This document shows, piece by piece, positions 20,137-29,320 of a DNA stretch of 64,000 nt; the first letter of the stretch is position 1, and each line of letters begins with the position of its first letter. A program made the position numbers and the translations under genes. The notes under the pieces were generated by a model. It searched no databases, was not told the DNA's origin, and saw only the letters and a program-made list of their open reading frames with translations. The DNA is from Thalassoglobus neptunius (GTDB lineage: Bacteria > Planctomycetota > Planctomycetia > Planctomycetales > Planctomycetaceae): the NCBI RefSeq assembly GCF_007859735.1, contig NZ_SIHI01000003.1, positions 1 through 64,000 on the forward strand. Reading direction: 5' to 3'.

Positions 20137-20823
20137 CTACTGATTAGACTCGCGATCTGCTTTGCGACCTCGAATTTCCAGGTCGTTCCACATCCCGAAG
20201 TCGTCAAAAGATCCCAGTCCAATCTGCCCCCACTGAAACGTCCGATCATGAGCCACCATTTGCGGTGTGCTCATATCGTCGAAATAGACCTCGATCAAAC
20301 CATCCTCCACATTGCGAACGAGTTTGACGGTGTGCCAGGTGTCGTCTTTCCAGGGAGTCCCGCTGTTCACCTGTTCGCTGATCTTGATACGAGGGGCATC
20401 ATTGACGATGAAAATCTGATTGGCGTGTGGATCAGTTTTCTCGCCGAGATGGACATAATAAAAGTGGGCCGGATCCTGGTATCCAAAAAAGAGACACATG
20501 TCGCGATGGGCTCGAGACGACTGCAGAGTTTTGACTTTTACCGTAATGACGAAGTCACCCACGGTCAGATCTTTGAGCATCGAAATGCTGTGCGGGCTCC
20601 GGTGCGGAGGAGCGTAGTCACTCCTTCCAAGAAGATGGTATACGTGATCTCCATCTTCATCGGTGACTTTCCACTTCGACTCATCCGTGGGAGACCATCG
20701 GTCGACGCCACTTTCGAAGTCGTCCTGATAGAGCAGAGGAAGAGACTCTTCAGCAATTGTCAGCCCTGCAAAACAGAGCACGATCGCAAACATTGTGAAA
20801 AGGCCCCGGGTCAGGTTTCTCAT
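20137..20823 (-). CDS. Secreted concanavalin-like (LamG-fold) domain protein
   Basis: 228 aa with a signal peptide (residues 1-24, 'GLFTMFAIVLCFAGLTIAEE'). The mature domain opens 'LLYQDDFESGVDRWSPTDESKW' in abbreviated form and continues 'VTVKVKTLQ', 'LFFGYQDPAHFYYVHLG', 'VKLVRNVEDGLIEVYFDD', 'IGLGSFDDFGMWNDLEIRG', the beta-sandwich pattern of DUF1080/LamG-like carbohydrate-binding proteins common in Planctomycetes. AGGA lies 8 nt before ATG at 20823. It probably binds polysaccharide or polymer outside the cell. A catalytic role is not shown. It is downstream of the thioredoxin-fold gene's 3' side on the same strand, but 77 bp separate them. Confidence 0.75.
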   Translation of the reverse strand: MRNLTRGLFTMFAIVLCFAGLTIAEESLPLLYQDDFESGVDRWSPTDESKWKVTDEDGDHVYHLLGRSDYAPPHRSPHSISMLKDLTVGDFVITVKVKTLQSSRAHRDMCLFFGYQDPAHFYYVHLGEKTDPHANQIFIVNDAPRIKISEQVNSGTPWKDDTWHTVKLVRNVEDGLIEVYFDDMSTPQMVAHDRTFQWGQIGLGSFDDFGMWNDLEIRGRKADRESNQ

Positions 20824-21189
20824 GCGTTTTTTCCTGGAGAAAGTTTGTTTCCCGATTTGCAGTGATCGAATGACTCACACAGCGATGAATTCGTTGCGCA
20901 CGAATCGACACTTGCGACGACAGTAAACATTGCTCAAAGTCAACCAGTCCATTTCCAAGTTTTCTCGACACTCACTCGAACTTGATTCTCTCGGTGAATG
21001 TTGCGCTGACTCGCGAGAATCAGTGCAAACCAGAGATGAAAATGATCTGCGCGATTTCCCTGAATCGTCGATCACGTCAACGATCTGTTAGGCTATCGAT
21101 TTATTTCACGCGTCCGCAACCAACATTGAGCCTGAGAAGTCCTTCGAGCAAGAATCACCAATCACAAACGCAGCATGGAGAAGGGACCA
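20824..21189. other. 366-bp divergent intergenic region
   Basis: Lies between the secreted LamG-like gene (minus) and the cyclophilin-like gene (plus), so it should hold both promoters. The short open readings on either strand look non-coding. No palindrome longer than 6 bp stood out. Confidence 0.45.
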
Positions 21190-21597
21190 ATGCCAACACC
21201 GATTCGAATCGTTATCAAGAACCTGACGTTGCGAGCAGAACTCAACGACAGCGAAACAGCTCAGGCAATCGCCAGTGCTTTGCCCATAGAATCCAAGGCG
21301 AACTGGTGGGGAGACGAAATCTATTTTTCAACGTCAGTCGCATGTGATCCCGCCGCCGATGCCCGAGCGGAGTTCGAAGTTGGCGAACTCGGTTACTGGC
21401 CACCGGCGAATGCGTTCTGCATCTTTTACGGGCCGACTCCCATTTCTAATGGCGGCAAACCGAAAATGGCAAACCGGGGAAACCCGATCGGCTGGGTCTC
21501 CGATGACACCGAGAAATTGCACAAGCTCAACAAGGCTGCAACGGTTCGTGTCGAGCTCGATCAACCTGAAGAAGAAGTGAGCGATGGCGATTGTTGA
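21190..21597 (+). CDS. Cyclophilin-like fold protein (TM1367-type)
   Basis: 135 aa. Strands around 'IRIVIKNLTLRAELNDSETA', 'ANWWGDEIYFSTSV', and 'GELGYWPPANAFCIFYGPTP' match the small cyclophilin-like barrel family (DUF3830/TM1367). The conserved 'W.PP.NAFCIFYGPTP' segment defines the putative ligand pocket. Members lack known isomerase activity. I chose ATG 21190 because GAAGGGA precedes it. A start 15 bases upstream would add six residues. The C terminus is acidic. It converges with the kinase gene, leaving 39 bases between stops. Confidence 0.8.
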   Translation: MPTPIRIVIKNLTLRAELNDSETAQAIASALPIESKANWWGDEIYFSTSVACDPAADARAEFEVGELGYWPPANAFCIFYGPTPISNGGKPKMANRGNPIGWVSDDTEKLHKLNKAATVRVELDQPEEEVSDGDC

Positions 21598-21636
21598 CGC
21601 AGCCTTCGTCATCGCCATCACGAAATATCTTCGACG

Positions 21637-23910
21637 TCATTGGATAATCGTTCGATCCATTGATGGCGGCGGATCATCATCCGAAGCCCCCTTCCCCGAC
21701 GCATCTTTCGAACTCGAAGTTGCTTCGCCTTCTTTCTTCTTCGATGACTGCGAACTCGAGGGGCGATCCGGGCGAATTCCCCGTTCAAATTTCCCCCACC
21801 AGGCGTCTGCGTCTTCGAACGTCCACTCCTGAAAGTGTGGTGAACGATGGAGCAACATCGACAAGTCACGAGCCGTTTGCGGTCGCTTCGATGGAGACTT
21901 TTCCAGACAACTCAACAGTGCGCTCTCAAGCTGATCGGAGATTGAATCCCCACTGAATTCAGAAGGAGCTGCTGGCGTTTCCGTGACATGGAGATTGCAT
22001 AGCTCCACGAGATTCCGAGCTTCGAAAACCGGCCTTCCCGTGAGCAGGTAATAGCCGACAGCTCCCACAGCGTACAAATCGCTTCGTGCATCGACCGCAG
22101 CGGGAGTTTGAATGGCTTCCGGTGACATATACAAAGGAGTCCCCGTCAGCGAGTCGGCAGTGGTCATCTTGAACTGTTTGTCGTCGTCGACCGCTTTCAC
22201 GAGGCCGAAGTCCAGAACTTTGACGACGTCAGGAACTCCCCCACGGCGATTCAGCATCAAGTTTGCGGGTTTAATGTCTCGATGAACGAGGCCAAGCGAG
22301 TGAGCTTCGTAGAGTGAACTGCAAATCTGGTCCAGAATCTGGAGGACTCGAGATTCAGAAAGCGGACCGTAAGTCTCGACCATCTTCTGAAGATCAATTC
22401 CGCTGAGATACTCCATCGCATAATAAAACACACCCTCCGGCGTTCGACCGTAGTCATAGATCGCAATCGTGTGTGGATTGTTCAGCTTACAAGTGATCTG
22501 AACTTCACGCTCAAAACGAGCAACGGAATTGTCGTTGACGATTTCCGGATTGAGCAACTTCACGGCCGTGGGCCTTCGGAGCATTGAGTGGAATCCTTTG
22601 TAGACTTCCCCCATTGCTCCTGAGCCGATCTTTTCTTCGAGGGTGTACTGCCCGAGTTGTTGAGCCTCGATCGCAGCAGCCTGAGCCTTCCGCTGCAGCT
22701 TGGCAACAATCACCGTGAAGATAAAAATGGCGATGGCGGCCAGTCCCAGAAGCGTGTACAGCCCCCAAAACGTCTGCTTAAGAATGAAGAGTGGACGATA
22801 CGACTGAGCAACATCAACTTCGACCGCCAGACCGATGTCGTACTTGGGAATCCAGGTCCAGGCGCCGACCACCGGAACGCCCCGGTAGTCGTTGTAACCG
22901 TCGACATTCACATTCGTGTTGCCGTCGACGGCATCTCGCACCATGAACGTCATGGGCAGTTTGGAACGTCTCTGATTCGGACGATATCCCGTCGTCATGT
23001 TCCCGCCAGGATCTCGAACCAGAAGCCGGAGGATTGATCTCGACTCCGCTTCGTCGGGAATCAGCCCCAAAAGAATCAATTCTTCATCGAACCGACTGTT
23101 GGAGACAAGCATCCCATCGCGGTTGAAGGCGTATGTTTCCCCGGTCTCTCCGACCTGCCCCAACTGGAGGATTCGAGTGAATTCTTCATCGGGTCGAATC
23201 CGCAGTGCGAGCGCCCCGACAACCTGAAAGCTGTCATCGCGGACCGGAGCGGCGGCGTACATGACCGGTTGTCCTGTCCGCATTTCACCTTGCTCTGTAT
23301 CCATTCGAACGACGCTTGGAAACGGAGGAGTGACCGTCGCTTCACCGTCATAAATGCGATCCAGAAACTTGTCATACTCGACAACGTTCTTCTGACCGAT
23401 AAGTTCCTGATCGGAGCTGGCAATGATCTCGTGATTTCGATTCGCGACGAAATATCCATCGTACGAATGCGAAGAGAGCAGCGCAGAAACTTCTTTCGTC
23501 AGTTCGTTTCGGATTCGTGAAAGCGTCTCAGCATCCGCTTTCTCACTCGGATCGGTTTTGATCAACTCATAGATATGTTGTCGAACATCAAGATCATTCG
23601 CTTCCGCCTGGGCATTTGATTCCTGAACACGCAGCCAGCTAATGAGCATTTGCGTCTGAAGATCGCGAAACGCCGTCAATCCGGCGCTGAGATTCGCTTT
23701 CATCGTCCGCTCAATCGCCGACTGAACAAAGACGCCGATGACGAACAGCAGAATCACAGCAATGATCGGCCAAACCCAAAGCTGCTTCTTCAGAAAGAGC
23801 CGGGTTCTCGTCACCTGTTGCGACAGCCCTCCCGCGACCCACGATTGCCGCGCAGCTGCAATTGAACGGTTGAGAAGCGAATTGCGAAAGTTGGGAGAGA
23901 AAAATTTCAA
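21637..23910 (-). CDS. Receptor Ser/Thr protein kinase with Cache-type sensor
   Basis: 757 aa. The N terminus has a helix (about residues 45-68), then an extracytoplasmic sensor domain of about 310 residues with 'DGYFVANRNHEIIASSD' and 'VNVDGYNDYRGVPVVGAW', as in dCache domains, and a second helix (about 385-408). The cytoplasmic kinase begins with a Gly-rich loop 'KIGSGAMGEVYKG' (about 428) and has 'AVKLL' Lys, 'HRDIKPANLML' catalytic loop, 'DFGLVK' Mg site and 'GTPLYMSPE' activation segment, so it should be active. The tail is Ser/Lys-rich and ends 'PPPSMDRTIIQ'. The start is TTG with a weak ribosome site. Signal and targets are unknown. Confidence 0.92.
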   Translation of the reverse strand: MKFFSPNFRNSLLNRSIAAARQSWVAGGLSQQVTRTRLFLKKQLWVWPIIAVILLFVIGVFVQSAIERTMKANLSAGLTAFRDLQTQMLISWLRVQESNAQAEANDLDVRQHIYELIKTDPSEKADAETLSRIRNELTKEVSALLSSHSYDGYFVANRNHEIIASSDQELIGQKNVVEYDKFLDRIYDGEATVTPPFPSVVRMDTEQGEMRTGQPVMYAAAPVRDDSFQVVGALALRIRPDEEFTRILQLGQVGETGETYAFNRDGMLVSNSRFDEELILLGLIPDEAESRSILRLLVRDPGGNMTTGYRPNQRRSKLPMTFMVRDAVDGNTNVNVDGYNDYRGVPVVGAWTWIPKYDIGLAVEVDVAQSYRPLFILKQTFWGLYTLLGLAAIAIFIFTVIVAKLQRKAQAAAIEAQQLGQYTLEEKIGSGAMGEVYKGFHSMLRRPTAVKLLNPEIVNDNSVARFEREVQITCKLNNPHTIAIYDYGRTPEGVFYYAMEYLSGIDLQKMVETYGPLSESRVLQILDQICSSLYEAHSLGLVHRDIKPANLMLNRRGGVPDVVKVLDFGLVKAVDDDKQFKMTTADSLTGTPLYMSPEAIQTPAAVDARSDLYAVGAVGYYLLTGRPVFEARNLVELCNLHVTETPAAPSEFSGDSISDQLESALLSCLEKSPSKRPQTARDLSMLLHRSPHFQEWTFEDADAWWGKFERGIRPDRPSSSQSSKKKEGEATSSSKDASGKGASDDDPPPSMDRTIIQ

Positions 23911-24277
23911 GGTGCGAACTGCTCTTTAAAAGACGATCAGCCTTAAAAGTGTTGGCATTGAACTGAACGGAACCCACAGCCATGACCAACAACGTTCCGC
24001 AATAATCATTCTTCGACAATCACATTCAGGAGAACTCAATGCCGTCAAAAGCGAGGATTGCCCCGCCCGAAGAGTCGATTCCTGACGGTTCCGTGCCTCG
24101 ACGATGATGGAATGAAATTAACGGTTCGAACGATTGATCGTGTTGGAACATTGGTCCCGACGATTTGACGGCATCGCCGAGACCAATCAGAATCAGCAAG
24201 ACATTAAAGTCGCTTTCGATCGGTCGCCCACCTCAATGGTGTCAACTCGGTCGTTTTACCTTTTGGAAGACGTCGCT
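23911..24277. other. 367-bp divergent region between kinase and sulfatase
   Basis: Should hold promoters for both genes. The sulfatase reading extends into it to TTG 24134, but that part is Asp/Gln/Asn-rich and unlike the family, so I treat it as untranslated. No other gene is seen. Confidence 0.4.
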
Positions 24278-26239
24278 ATGCCAGAGCACTTTTCGAACCA
24301 GTCTTCACGTTCTCGCCTGAGCACTCAGAACGATCCCCCTGTCGATCCCCTTGTCGATCACTGTGCCGATTATTCTCTCCAAAGACAGAGGCAAAAGGGA
24401 CAGGCCCCAAGCCTTCAGTCTCCCTTTCGCGCGATTCCTGGTGCCTTCGTCTTTGTCTTCAGCGCAATTTTTCTTCTGAACTCAACGTGCCGAGCGGAGT
24501 CTGAACACCCGAATGTGCTGATTGTCATGACGGATGATCAGGGCTACGGCGACCTCAGTCTGCACGGAAACCCGCACCTCCAGACGCCGAATCTCGACGA
24601 CTTCGCTCATTCAGGAGCACAATTTGAGCGATTCTTCGTCAGCCCGGTCTGTGCTCCGACGCGAGCCAGTCTTCTCACCGGACGCGATCACTTAAGAACC
24701 GGAGTGAGTGGCGTCACGCGCGGGTTCGAAAACGTGCGTGGGGAAGAAGTCACGATCGCCGAACTCTTTCGAGATGCAGGTTATCGAACCGGTTGCTTCG
24801 GAAAATGGCACAACGGGCGACACATGCCAATGCATCCGAACGGACAAGGGTTCGAGACATTCATCGGTTTCTGTGCCGGTCACTGGAACTCTTACTTTGA
24901 TCCGCCTCTCGAACACAATGGGGAAGAGATTCAAGGCAAGGGCTACATCATCGACTACCTGACTGACGAGGCGATCGAATTTATTCGAACCGACAAGGAC
25001 AAACCCTGGCTTTGTTACGTCGCGTACAATACCCCTCACTCACCTTGGCGTGTTGCGGATGAGTATTGGAATCGATTCAATGGAATGGGACTCGACACCA
25101 AAGCTCAATGTGCTTACGCGATGGTCGCCAACATCGACGAGAATTTCGGAAGACTGATTGAAGCGCTCGATCAAAATACCGCCAAGGAGACCATCGTCCT
25201 TTTCCTGACCGACAACGGTGCCAATTCAGACCGATTCAATGCCGGGATGAAAGGACGAAAAGCTTCGATCGATGAAGGCGGATCGCGTGTTCCGCTCTTC
25301 ATCCGCTATCCCCAGGCGATTTCGTCCGGAACCATTGTCAAACCCATCGCTTCTCATCTCGACTTGCTTCCAACACTCGCCGAATTCTGCAGCGTTAAGA
25401 TCCCCGAAGATGTTCGAGAACGACTTGATGGAACATCGCTTGTTCCGTTGTTGACCAATGCGAACGCTCCGTCCGAATGGCCCAACCGGACGATCTTTAC
25501 CGATATGTATCGAACGACCCGTCCCGACCATTTCCGCGCGGCCGTGAGAACCGATCAGTGGAGAGCAACGATTCAAGGTGATTCGGCAGACCCCCAACGT
25601 TGGGAACTCTACGACATGGTTTCCGATCCGGGACAACAGAAAAACGTCGCTGCATTCCATCCCGAAGTCGTCACAGAACTCCGGGACACCTACCTGAAAT
25701 GGCGATCGACTATCGACTTGGATTCGCTTGATGATGTTCGAATTCCCGTCGGCCATCCGTCGCGAAATGCTTATCGGCTGCCAGCCAACGAAGCCTTCCT
25801 GAGGCCGGAAGTCGGTGAAGGCATTCGGTACACCGGCGATACCGCTGCTGGATACGCCAACAGTTGGATCACCGATTGGACGAACACCGACGCGTTTCCA
25901 GAATGGACCATCGAAGTGACCGAAGCGGGACGATATTCGCTCTCTCTCGAATACACATGTCCCCGTGAAATCGTCGGCAGTCAGCTTCGACTCGAAATCG
26001 GTGACCAGGCAACTTCAGTCAATATCCCGAAAGCCTTCGATCCCCCACTCGTCCCCAAACCGGACCATCTGTTCTCGACCAACTATCAAGACAAATCAGC
26101 TTGGGCAACGCTTGAGATTGATGAATACGAACTTGAAGCCGGAGTTTATCCGGTTCGGGTCCGAATCAATTCTTTGGCCGGGGAGCGAGGAATTGATCTT
26201 CGCTCATTGACTCTCACCCGAGCAAGGAATTCCAACTGA
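24278..26239 (+). CDS. Secreted sulfatase with C-terminal beta-sandwich domain
   Basis: About 653 aa. The sulfatase domain has 'LIVMTDDQGYGDLS' metal site and the VCAPTRASLLTG active-site motif; the Cys (125 in this numbering) should be oxidised to formylglycine by FGE. Further sites are 'GKWHNG' and 'FLTDNGAN'. An internal hydrophobic segment before 'SEHPNVLIVM' (about residues 52-70, 'FVFVFSAIFLLNSTCRAE') acts as a signal peptide, although it lies far from the N terminus. The last 130 residues ('WTIEVTEAGRYSLSLEYTCP') form a beta-sandwich module resembling carbohydrate-binding domains. It cleaves sulfate esters from carbohydrate polymers, typical of planctomycete glycan use. Start uncertain: ATG 24236 or TTG 24134 also in frame. 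Confidence 0.92.
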   Translation: MPEHFSNQSSRSRLSTQNDPPVDPLVDHCADYSLQRQRQKGQAPSLQSPFRAIPGAFVFVFSAIFLLNSTCRAESEHPNVLIVMTDDQGYGDLSLHGNPHLQTPNLDDFAHSGAQFERFFVSPVCAPTRASLLTGRDHLRTGVSGVTRGFENVRGEEVTIAELFRDAGYRTGCFGKWHNGRHMPMHPNGQGFETFIGFCAGHWNSYFDPPLEHNGEEIQGKGYIIDYLTDEAIEFIRTDKDKPWLCYVAYNTPHSPWRVADEYWNRFNGMGLDTKAQCAYAMVANIDENFGRLIEALDQNTAKETIVLFLTDNGANSDRFNAGMKGRKASIDEGGSRVPLFIRYPQAISSGTIVKPIASHLDLLPTLAEFCSVKIPEDVRERLDGTSLVPLLTNANAPSEWPNRTIFTDMYRTTRPDHFRAAVRTDQWRATIQGDSADPQRWELYDMVSDPGQQKNVAAFHPEVVTELRDTYLKWRSTIDLDSLDDVRIPVGHPSRNAYRLPANEAFLRPEVGEGIRYTGDTAAGYANSWITDWTNTDAFPEWTIEVTEAGRYSLSLEYTCPREIVGSQLRLEIGDQATSVNIPKAFDPPLVPKPDHLFSTNYQDKSAWATLEIDEYELEAGVYPVRVRINSLAGERGIDLRSLTLTRARNSN

Positions 26240-26440
26240 AGCATTCTCCAAGCATCACGCTCCTCCTCCGATGAGTACAGCGTTTGAACGTGGACTTCGC
26301 TTCAATGCAAAAGGAAGATGTCTCGACGAATCGTTGCGCTGACAGAGTGCAATGCGTCAATTGATTGCACGGAGTCGATCGAGCGTGGAATCGCTCCGTT
26401 TCAACGATGAGTTCCGTCAACTAACAATTCGTTCCGTCAA

Positions 26441-26749
26441 CTACTGAGGGAATCGATCTCGGCGATGCTGGGCGCCGCGCACGTACTGTCGGGCGTGTTT
26501 CCTCGCGGACATCTTTCGGAAGAAAAGAGCCAGGCCGACCACCAACATCAACAGTCCGACGATCCATCCGCCATGGACCGGCTCGACGAGATAGTGGGCA
26601 GTACTTTCGGATGAAACCGCACCATGTCCTGGATGGGCGATGACAGCGGAAGTGAAAATTGTGTCGACCAAGAGTCCGAGACATCCAATTCGCAGCAAAT
26701 GGTTCAAGAGTTCACTCCGCAAGACAGAAAATTGATCACCGACATTCAA
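26441..26749 (-). CDS. Small HPGHG membrane protein
   Basis: 102 aa. A hydrophobic N-terminal stretch (about 21-38), a His-rich 'AHPGHGAVSSESTAHYLVEP' hairpin, and a second membrane helix (WIVGLLMLVVGLALFF, about 62-77) end in a basic His/Arg tail. Small planctomycete membrane proteins with HPGHG motifs are recurrent, and the His-Pro-Gly-His-Gly suggests a metal or nucleic-acid contact outside the membrane, but no function is known. It starts at TTG 26749, four bases overlapping the end of hisH. The coding potential depends on that TTG. Confidence 0.6.
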   Translation of the reverse strand: MNVGDQFSVLRSELLNHLLRIGCLGLLVDTIFTSAVIAHPGHGAVSSESTAHYLVEPVHGGWIVGLLMLVVGLALFFRKMSARKHARQYVRGAQHRRDRFPQ

Positions 26750-27381
26750 CTCCGAATAGTCGCAGATTCTTCAACGAGATTGGCATAGTTTCTCAGGAGT
26801 TGCAATCCGACCCGCTGACTTTTCTCCGGATGAAACTGAGTCGCCATCAGGTTTCCTTTTGCCACGATTGAGGCAAATGGCTGAGTTCCATGGGTTGTCT
26901 GCCCAATGACCGTTTCCCGATCAGTAGGGCGAACGAAAAAGCTATGCACGAAATAGAAATGCGATTCGTTCGAGATTCCTTCCAGCAATGGATGAGCTTG
27001 AACAGTGTCCACAGCATTCCAGCCCATGTGAGGAATCTTCAGCTCCGGCTCGTTCTGGAATCGAACGACATCACCATCGATCAATCCCAAGCCTTCATAC
27101 TCTCCATCTTCATAGCTCGTTTCGAAGAGAAGCTGCAGCCCGAGGCAGATTCCAAGAAGCGGCTTTCCAGAATCGACAGAATCGCGGAGAGCGGTCGGAA
27201 AGTCCTTTTGACGAATTTCTTGAATGGCATCCCGGAACGCGCCGACCCCCGGCAAAATCAAACCGGGGAATTGCTCCATCTCGTTCGGACGACTCACGAT
27301 TTGAGCTGGGACTCCGAGAAACTCGAAGGCCTTCTGAACACTTCGCAGGTTCCCCATTCCGTAATCGATAATACCAATCAT
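26746..27381 (-). CDS. hisH: Imidazole glycerol phosphate synthase, glutaminase subunit HisH
   Basis: 211 aa. HisH releases ammonia from glutamine for HisF in histidine biosynthesis. The class-I amidotransferase triad is intact: Cys79 in 'GICLGLQLLF', His184 and Glu186 in 'TQFHPEKSQ'. The 'IGIIDYGMGNLRSV' N terminus and 'LPGVGAF' oxyanion region are also present. It needs HisF, which is not in this window, so the his genes are dispersed, as in many Planctomycetes. Its stop overlaps the TTG of the HPGHG protein, so the two are probably co-transcribed. Confidence 0.96.
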   Translation of the reverse strand: MIGIIDYGMGNLRSVQKAFEFLGVPAQIVSRPNEMEQFPGLILPGVGAFRDAIQEIRQKDFPTALRDSVDSGKPLLGICLGLQLLFETSYEDGEYEGLGLIDGDVVRFQNEPELKIPHMGWNAVDTVQAHPLLEGISNESHFYFVHSFFVRPTDRETVIGQTTHGTQPFASIVAKGNLMATQFHPEKSQRVGLQLLRNYANLVEESATIRS

Positions 27382-27472
27382 GAATCTGCCTGTCGTGAAT
27401 TTGTGAATGCCCCGGAAACAGTTCGCGAGGTTGCCTCAATCGAGAGACACAACGAAGTCATCAGCGGGCAAA

Positions 27473-27511
27473 CAAAAAAACCGAATTCTCACAACTTGCG
27501 AGAATTCGGTT
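27473..27511 (-). terminator. Intrinsic terminator of the acidic small protein
   Basis: Left arm AACCGAATTCTC (27479-27490) and right arm GAGAATTCGGTT (27500-27511) form a 12-bp stem with a 9-nt loop. On the minus strand it is followed by a run of T (A tract at 27474-27480). It starts about 35 nt after the stop of the gene at 27547 and is the clearest Rho-independent terminator in the window. Confidence 0.88.
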
Positions 27512-27546
27512 CATGACTTCATCGAACTTGAGCACTTTCAAGAATG

Positions 27547-27864
27547 CTACGCTTCTTCGATCTCAAGTTCATCCAACTCGTCCACTCCGCTGACATCGGA
27601 ATCAACAAGGTCATTCTGAAGGTCTGGACCGTGATCGTAGCAGTCACTGTTGTGCCACAACGGAACTCCAGCGGAGTACCGGGCAGCCAACATTTTGACC
27701 TTATCTTCAGAACCAGGCTTTGCCTCAGTTGGAGTGAGCGGATCGTACCCGCAAATGTCGAATTCTTCGACACCCTCTTCGAACTCAGCTCCATCATCGC
27801 TGTAAACGGATTCAATGCCAAGTGCGATGTCAACCTCTGGGTCAACCTCGAAGGAAAACTCCAT
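27547..27864 (-). CDS. Small acidic hypothetical protein, about 105 aa
   Basis: Start ATG 27864 is preceded by GAGGGGAGA. A longer reading to 27939 lacks a better site. The protein is strongly acidic throughout (e.g. 'EFEEGVEEFD', 'DELDELEIEEA') with one 'FDICGYDPLTPTEAKPGSED' turn region. No membrane segment. Function unknown; its charge suggests it may bind a basic protein or metal ion. It is flanked downstream by a strong intrinsic terminator, so it is a real transcription unit. Confidence 0.72.
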   Translation of the reverse strand: MEFSFEVDPEVDIALGIESVYSDDGAEFEEGVEEFDICGYDPLTPTEAKPGSEDKVKMLAARYSAGVPLWHNSDCYDHGPDLQNDLVDSDVSGVDELDELEIEEA

Positions 27865-27960
27865 AAACCAATCTCCCCTCATCTCTGTCAATGAGTGACT
27901 TTTCAACAACGACGCGCGGAAAAGTCCGTGTCGTCTCAACCAATTTCCAAATTACAACGT

Positions 27961-27993
27961 GATTCGGCGGAGATCTCTCCGTAAAGCCGAATC
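27961..27993. other. Perfect compound hairpin upstream of acidic-protein gene
   Basis: GATTCGGC (27961-27968) pairs with GCCGAATC (27986-27993); inside, GGAGA and TCTCC (27969-27980) form a second stem. It lies about 100 bases upstream of the start at 27864 on the minus strand, so it could be a 5' leader structure. A run of A follows on the plus strand. Confidence 0.4.
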
Positions 27994-29044
27994 AAAAATC
28001 CGCGAGGAAAATGGACTCCCCGCGATCAACAAATCTTTGCACAGACAAAGTCATTCCACACAGGGAAAAGACACTCTCTGGTAAAAAAACATTGCATGAT
28101 AAAATGCGACCCGAACCGGACTCTCCGATTCAGATCATGGACTGTTGCCGCAGAACAGAGTTTCGATTCGTTTTTGTTCAAAAAACCTTGAATCGACTAA
28201 GTTCGAGACAGCAGCTTAACAACATTTCATCGGGGAGATGCCACCCGCATCACTGCGAACCTCGACACCACGATCCCCTCTGACCTACTGGCCACATTCA
28301 ACAATTCCTCATGCCAATTTCACGGCATCGCAACATATTCGCTCCATCACAAAATAGTCGTTGCAATCTCGTCGAATGTTTCTACAGCCATTTTTCATAC
28401 TGAATTGATCACGTTTCTGGCGGTCAATCCGCACTCTCTCCACTCACCAATTCCATTTTTCCAGTCCCTTGGATAAGCAATTTACGTCAGCAGGTCCGAC
28501 TCATTCGGCCTTCAGAATGACGACACAGGGACAGAGGTCAGGGGATCGAAAACGCTCACTCTCAGTCCTCCAGATTCTCTCGGATCGTCGCAAATTGTCA
28601 ATAAAAAAATGAGCAGTGGAAGAAGATTCCCCGGATTCCTGACTCATTGTTCTCGCTGGCGAACACCCACCGATTAGGTGTGACCAGACCGATACTATTT
28701 CGAGATTCTGCCCCAGTGAATTGAGTCCAATTCCAACTTGCGCAGCAGTTTTCGTTTTTTGGCCCAGCCGTCGAAAACTTAACAAGTTTCTCACAATCTA
28801 GAATTCGCGCCCGCAATCAACATCGCCCGGCAATTGCTCGCGAATGGCACGCCCAATCAATCAAAACTCTCCGATCCGACTTCGAAAATCAGCCTCTGGA
28901 AACCACCAACTCCTTCAAACCATTGCATCAACATCGACGTAATAAACAAGCACCGATCTCTAAACTCCTGCTGAAGCAAATCGAAGACAACTCTTCAGCA
29001 CGCGAGAAGCGAACTCTCCAACACGGGGACAACCAAAGATCGAT
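27994..29044. other. Long gene-poor region
   Basis: About 1 kb without a convincing gene. Open readings of up to 97 aa occur on both strands, but their composition is Ser/Arg/Cys-rich and none has a good start. I saw no tRNA, rRNA, RNase P or tmRNA signature and no tandem repeat. It may contain small RNAs or 5' leaders that I cannot recognise. Confidence 0.45.
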
Positions 29045-29320
29045 TCATCCCACGCGCAGAACCGCAAGGTTCTCGTGAGCATCCCCTGTCTCGCGCTTTC
29101 CTCGAGCCAGCGCGGGGACGCTTGATTCGAAAATCTGAGACTCGATGAGTTCGCAAGCAGAACGAAGAAGCAACCTCCGCACTGGACCACTTGAAGCTTG
29201 AGATGCTTCGGCAGTCAACACGTCGACCATTTGAGATCGAAGAGTGTTGGTGTCCTCATGACGTTCAAGTTCCATGGGAAGTACCGTGGTTGCGTAATAG
29301 AAAAAGCGGCCGATGCGCAT
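29045..29320 (-). CDS. Possible small hypothetical protein, 91 aa
   Basis: The reading is protein-like, with a helical middle 'LRSQMVDVLTAEASQA' followed by 'GPVRRLLLRSACELIESQ', and has no membrane segment. No family is recognised. It stands alone in an otherwise gene-poor stretch with only a weak ribosome site. An in-frame ATG 15 codons later (at 29275) would start a shorter protein beginning 'MELERHEDTNT'. It could be a decaying gene. Confidence 0.35.
   Translation of the reverse strand: MRIGRFFYYATTVLPMELERHEDTNTLRSQMVDVLTAEASQASSGPVRRLLLRSACELIESQIFESSVPALARGKRETGDAHENLAVLRVG

Noticed and set aside
23911-24277. Long N-terminal extension of the sulfatase (TTG 24134)
   Set aside because: The extra 48 residues have no signal-like or family-like features and no ribosome site at the TTG.
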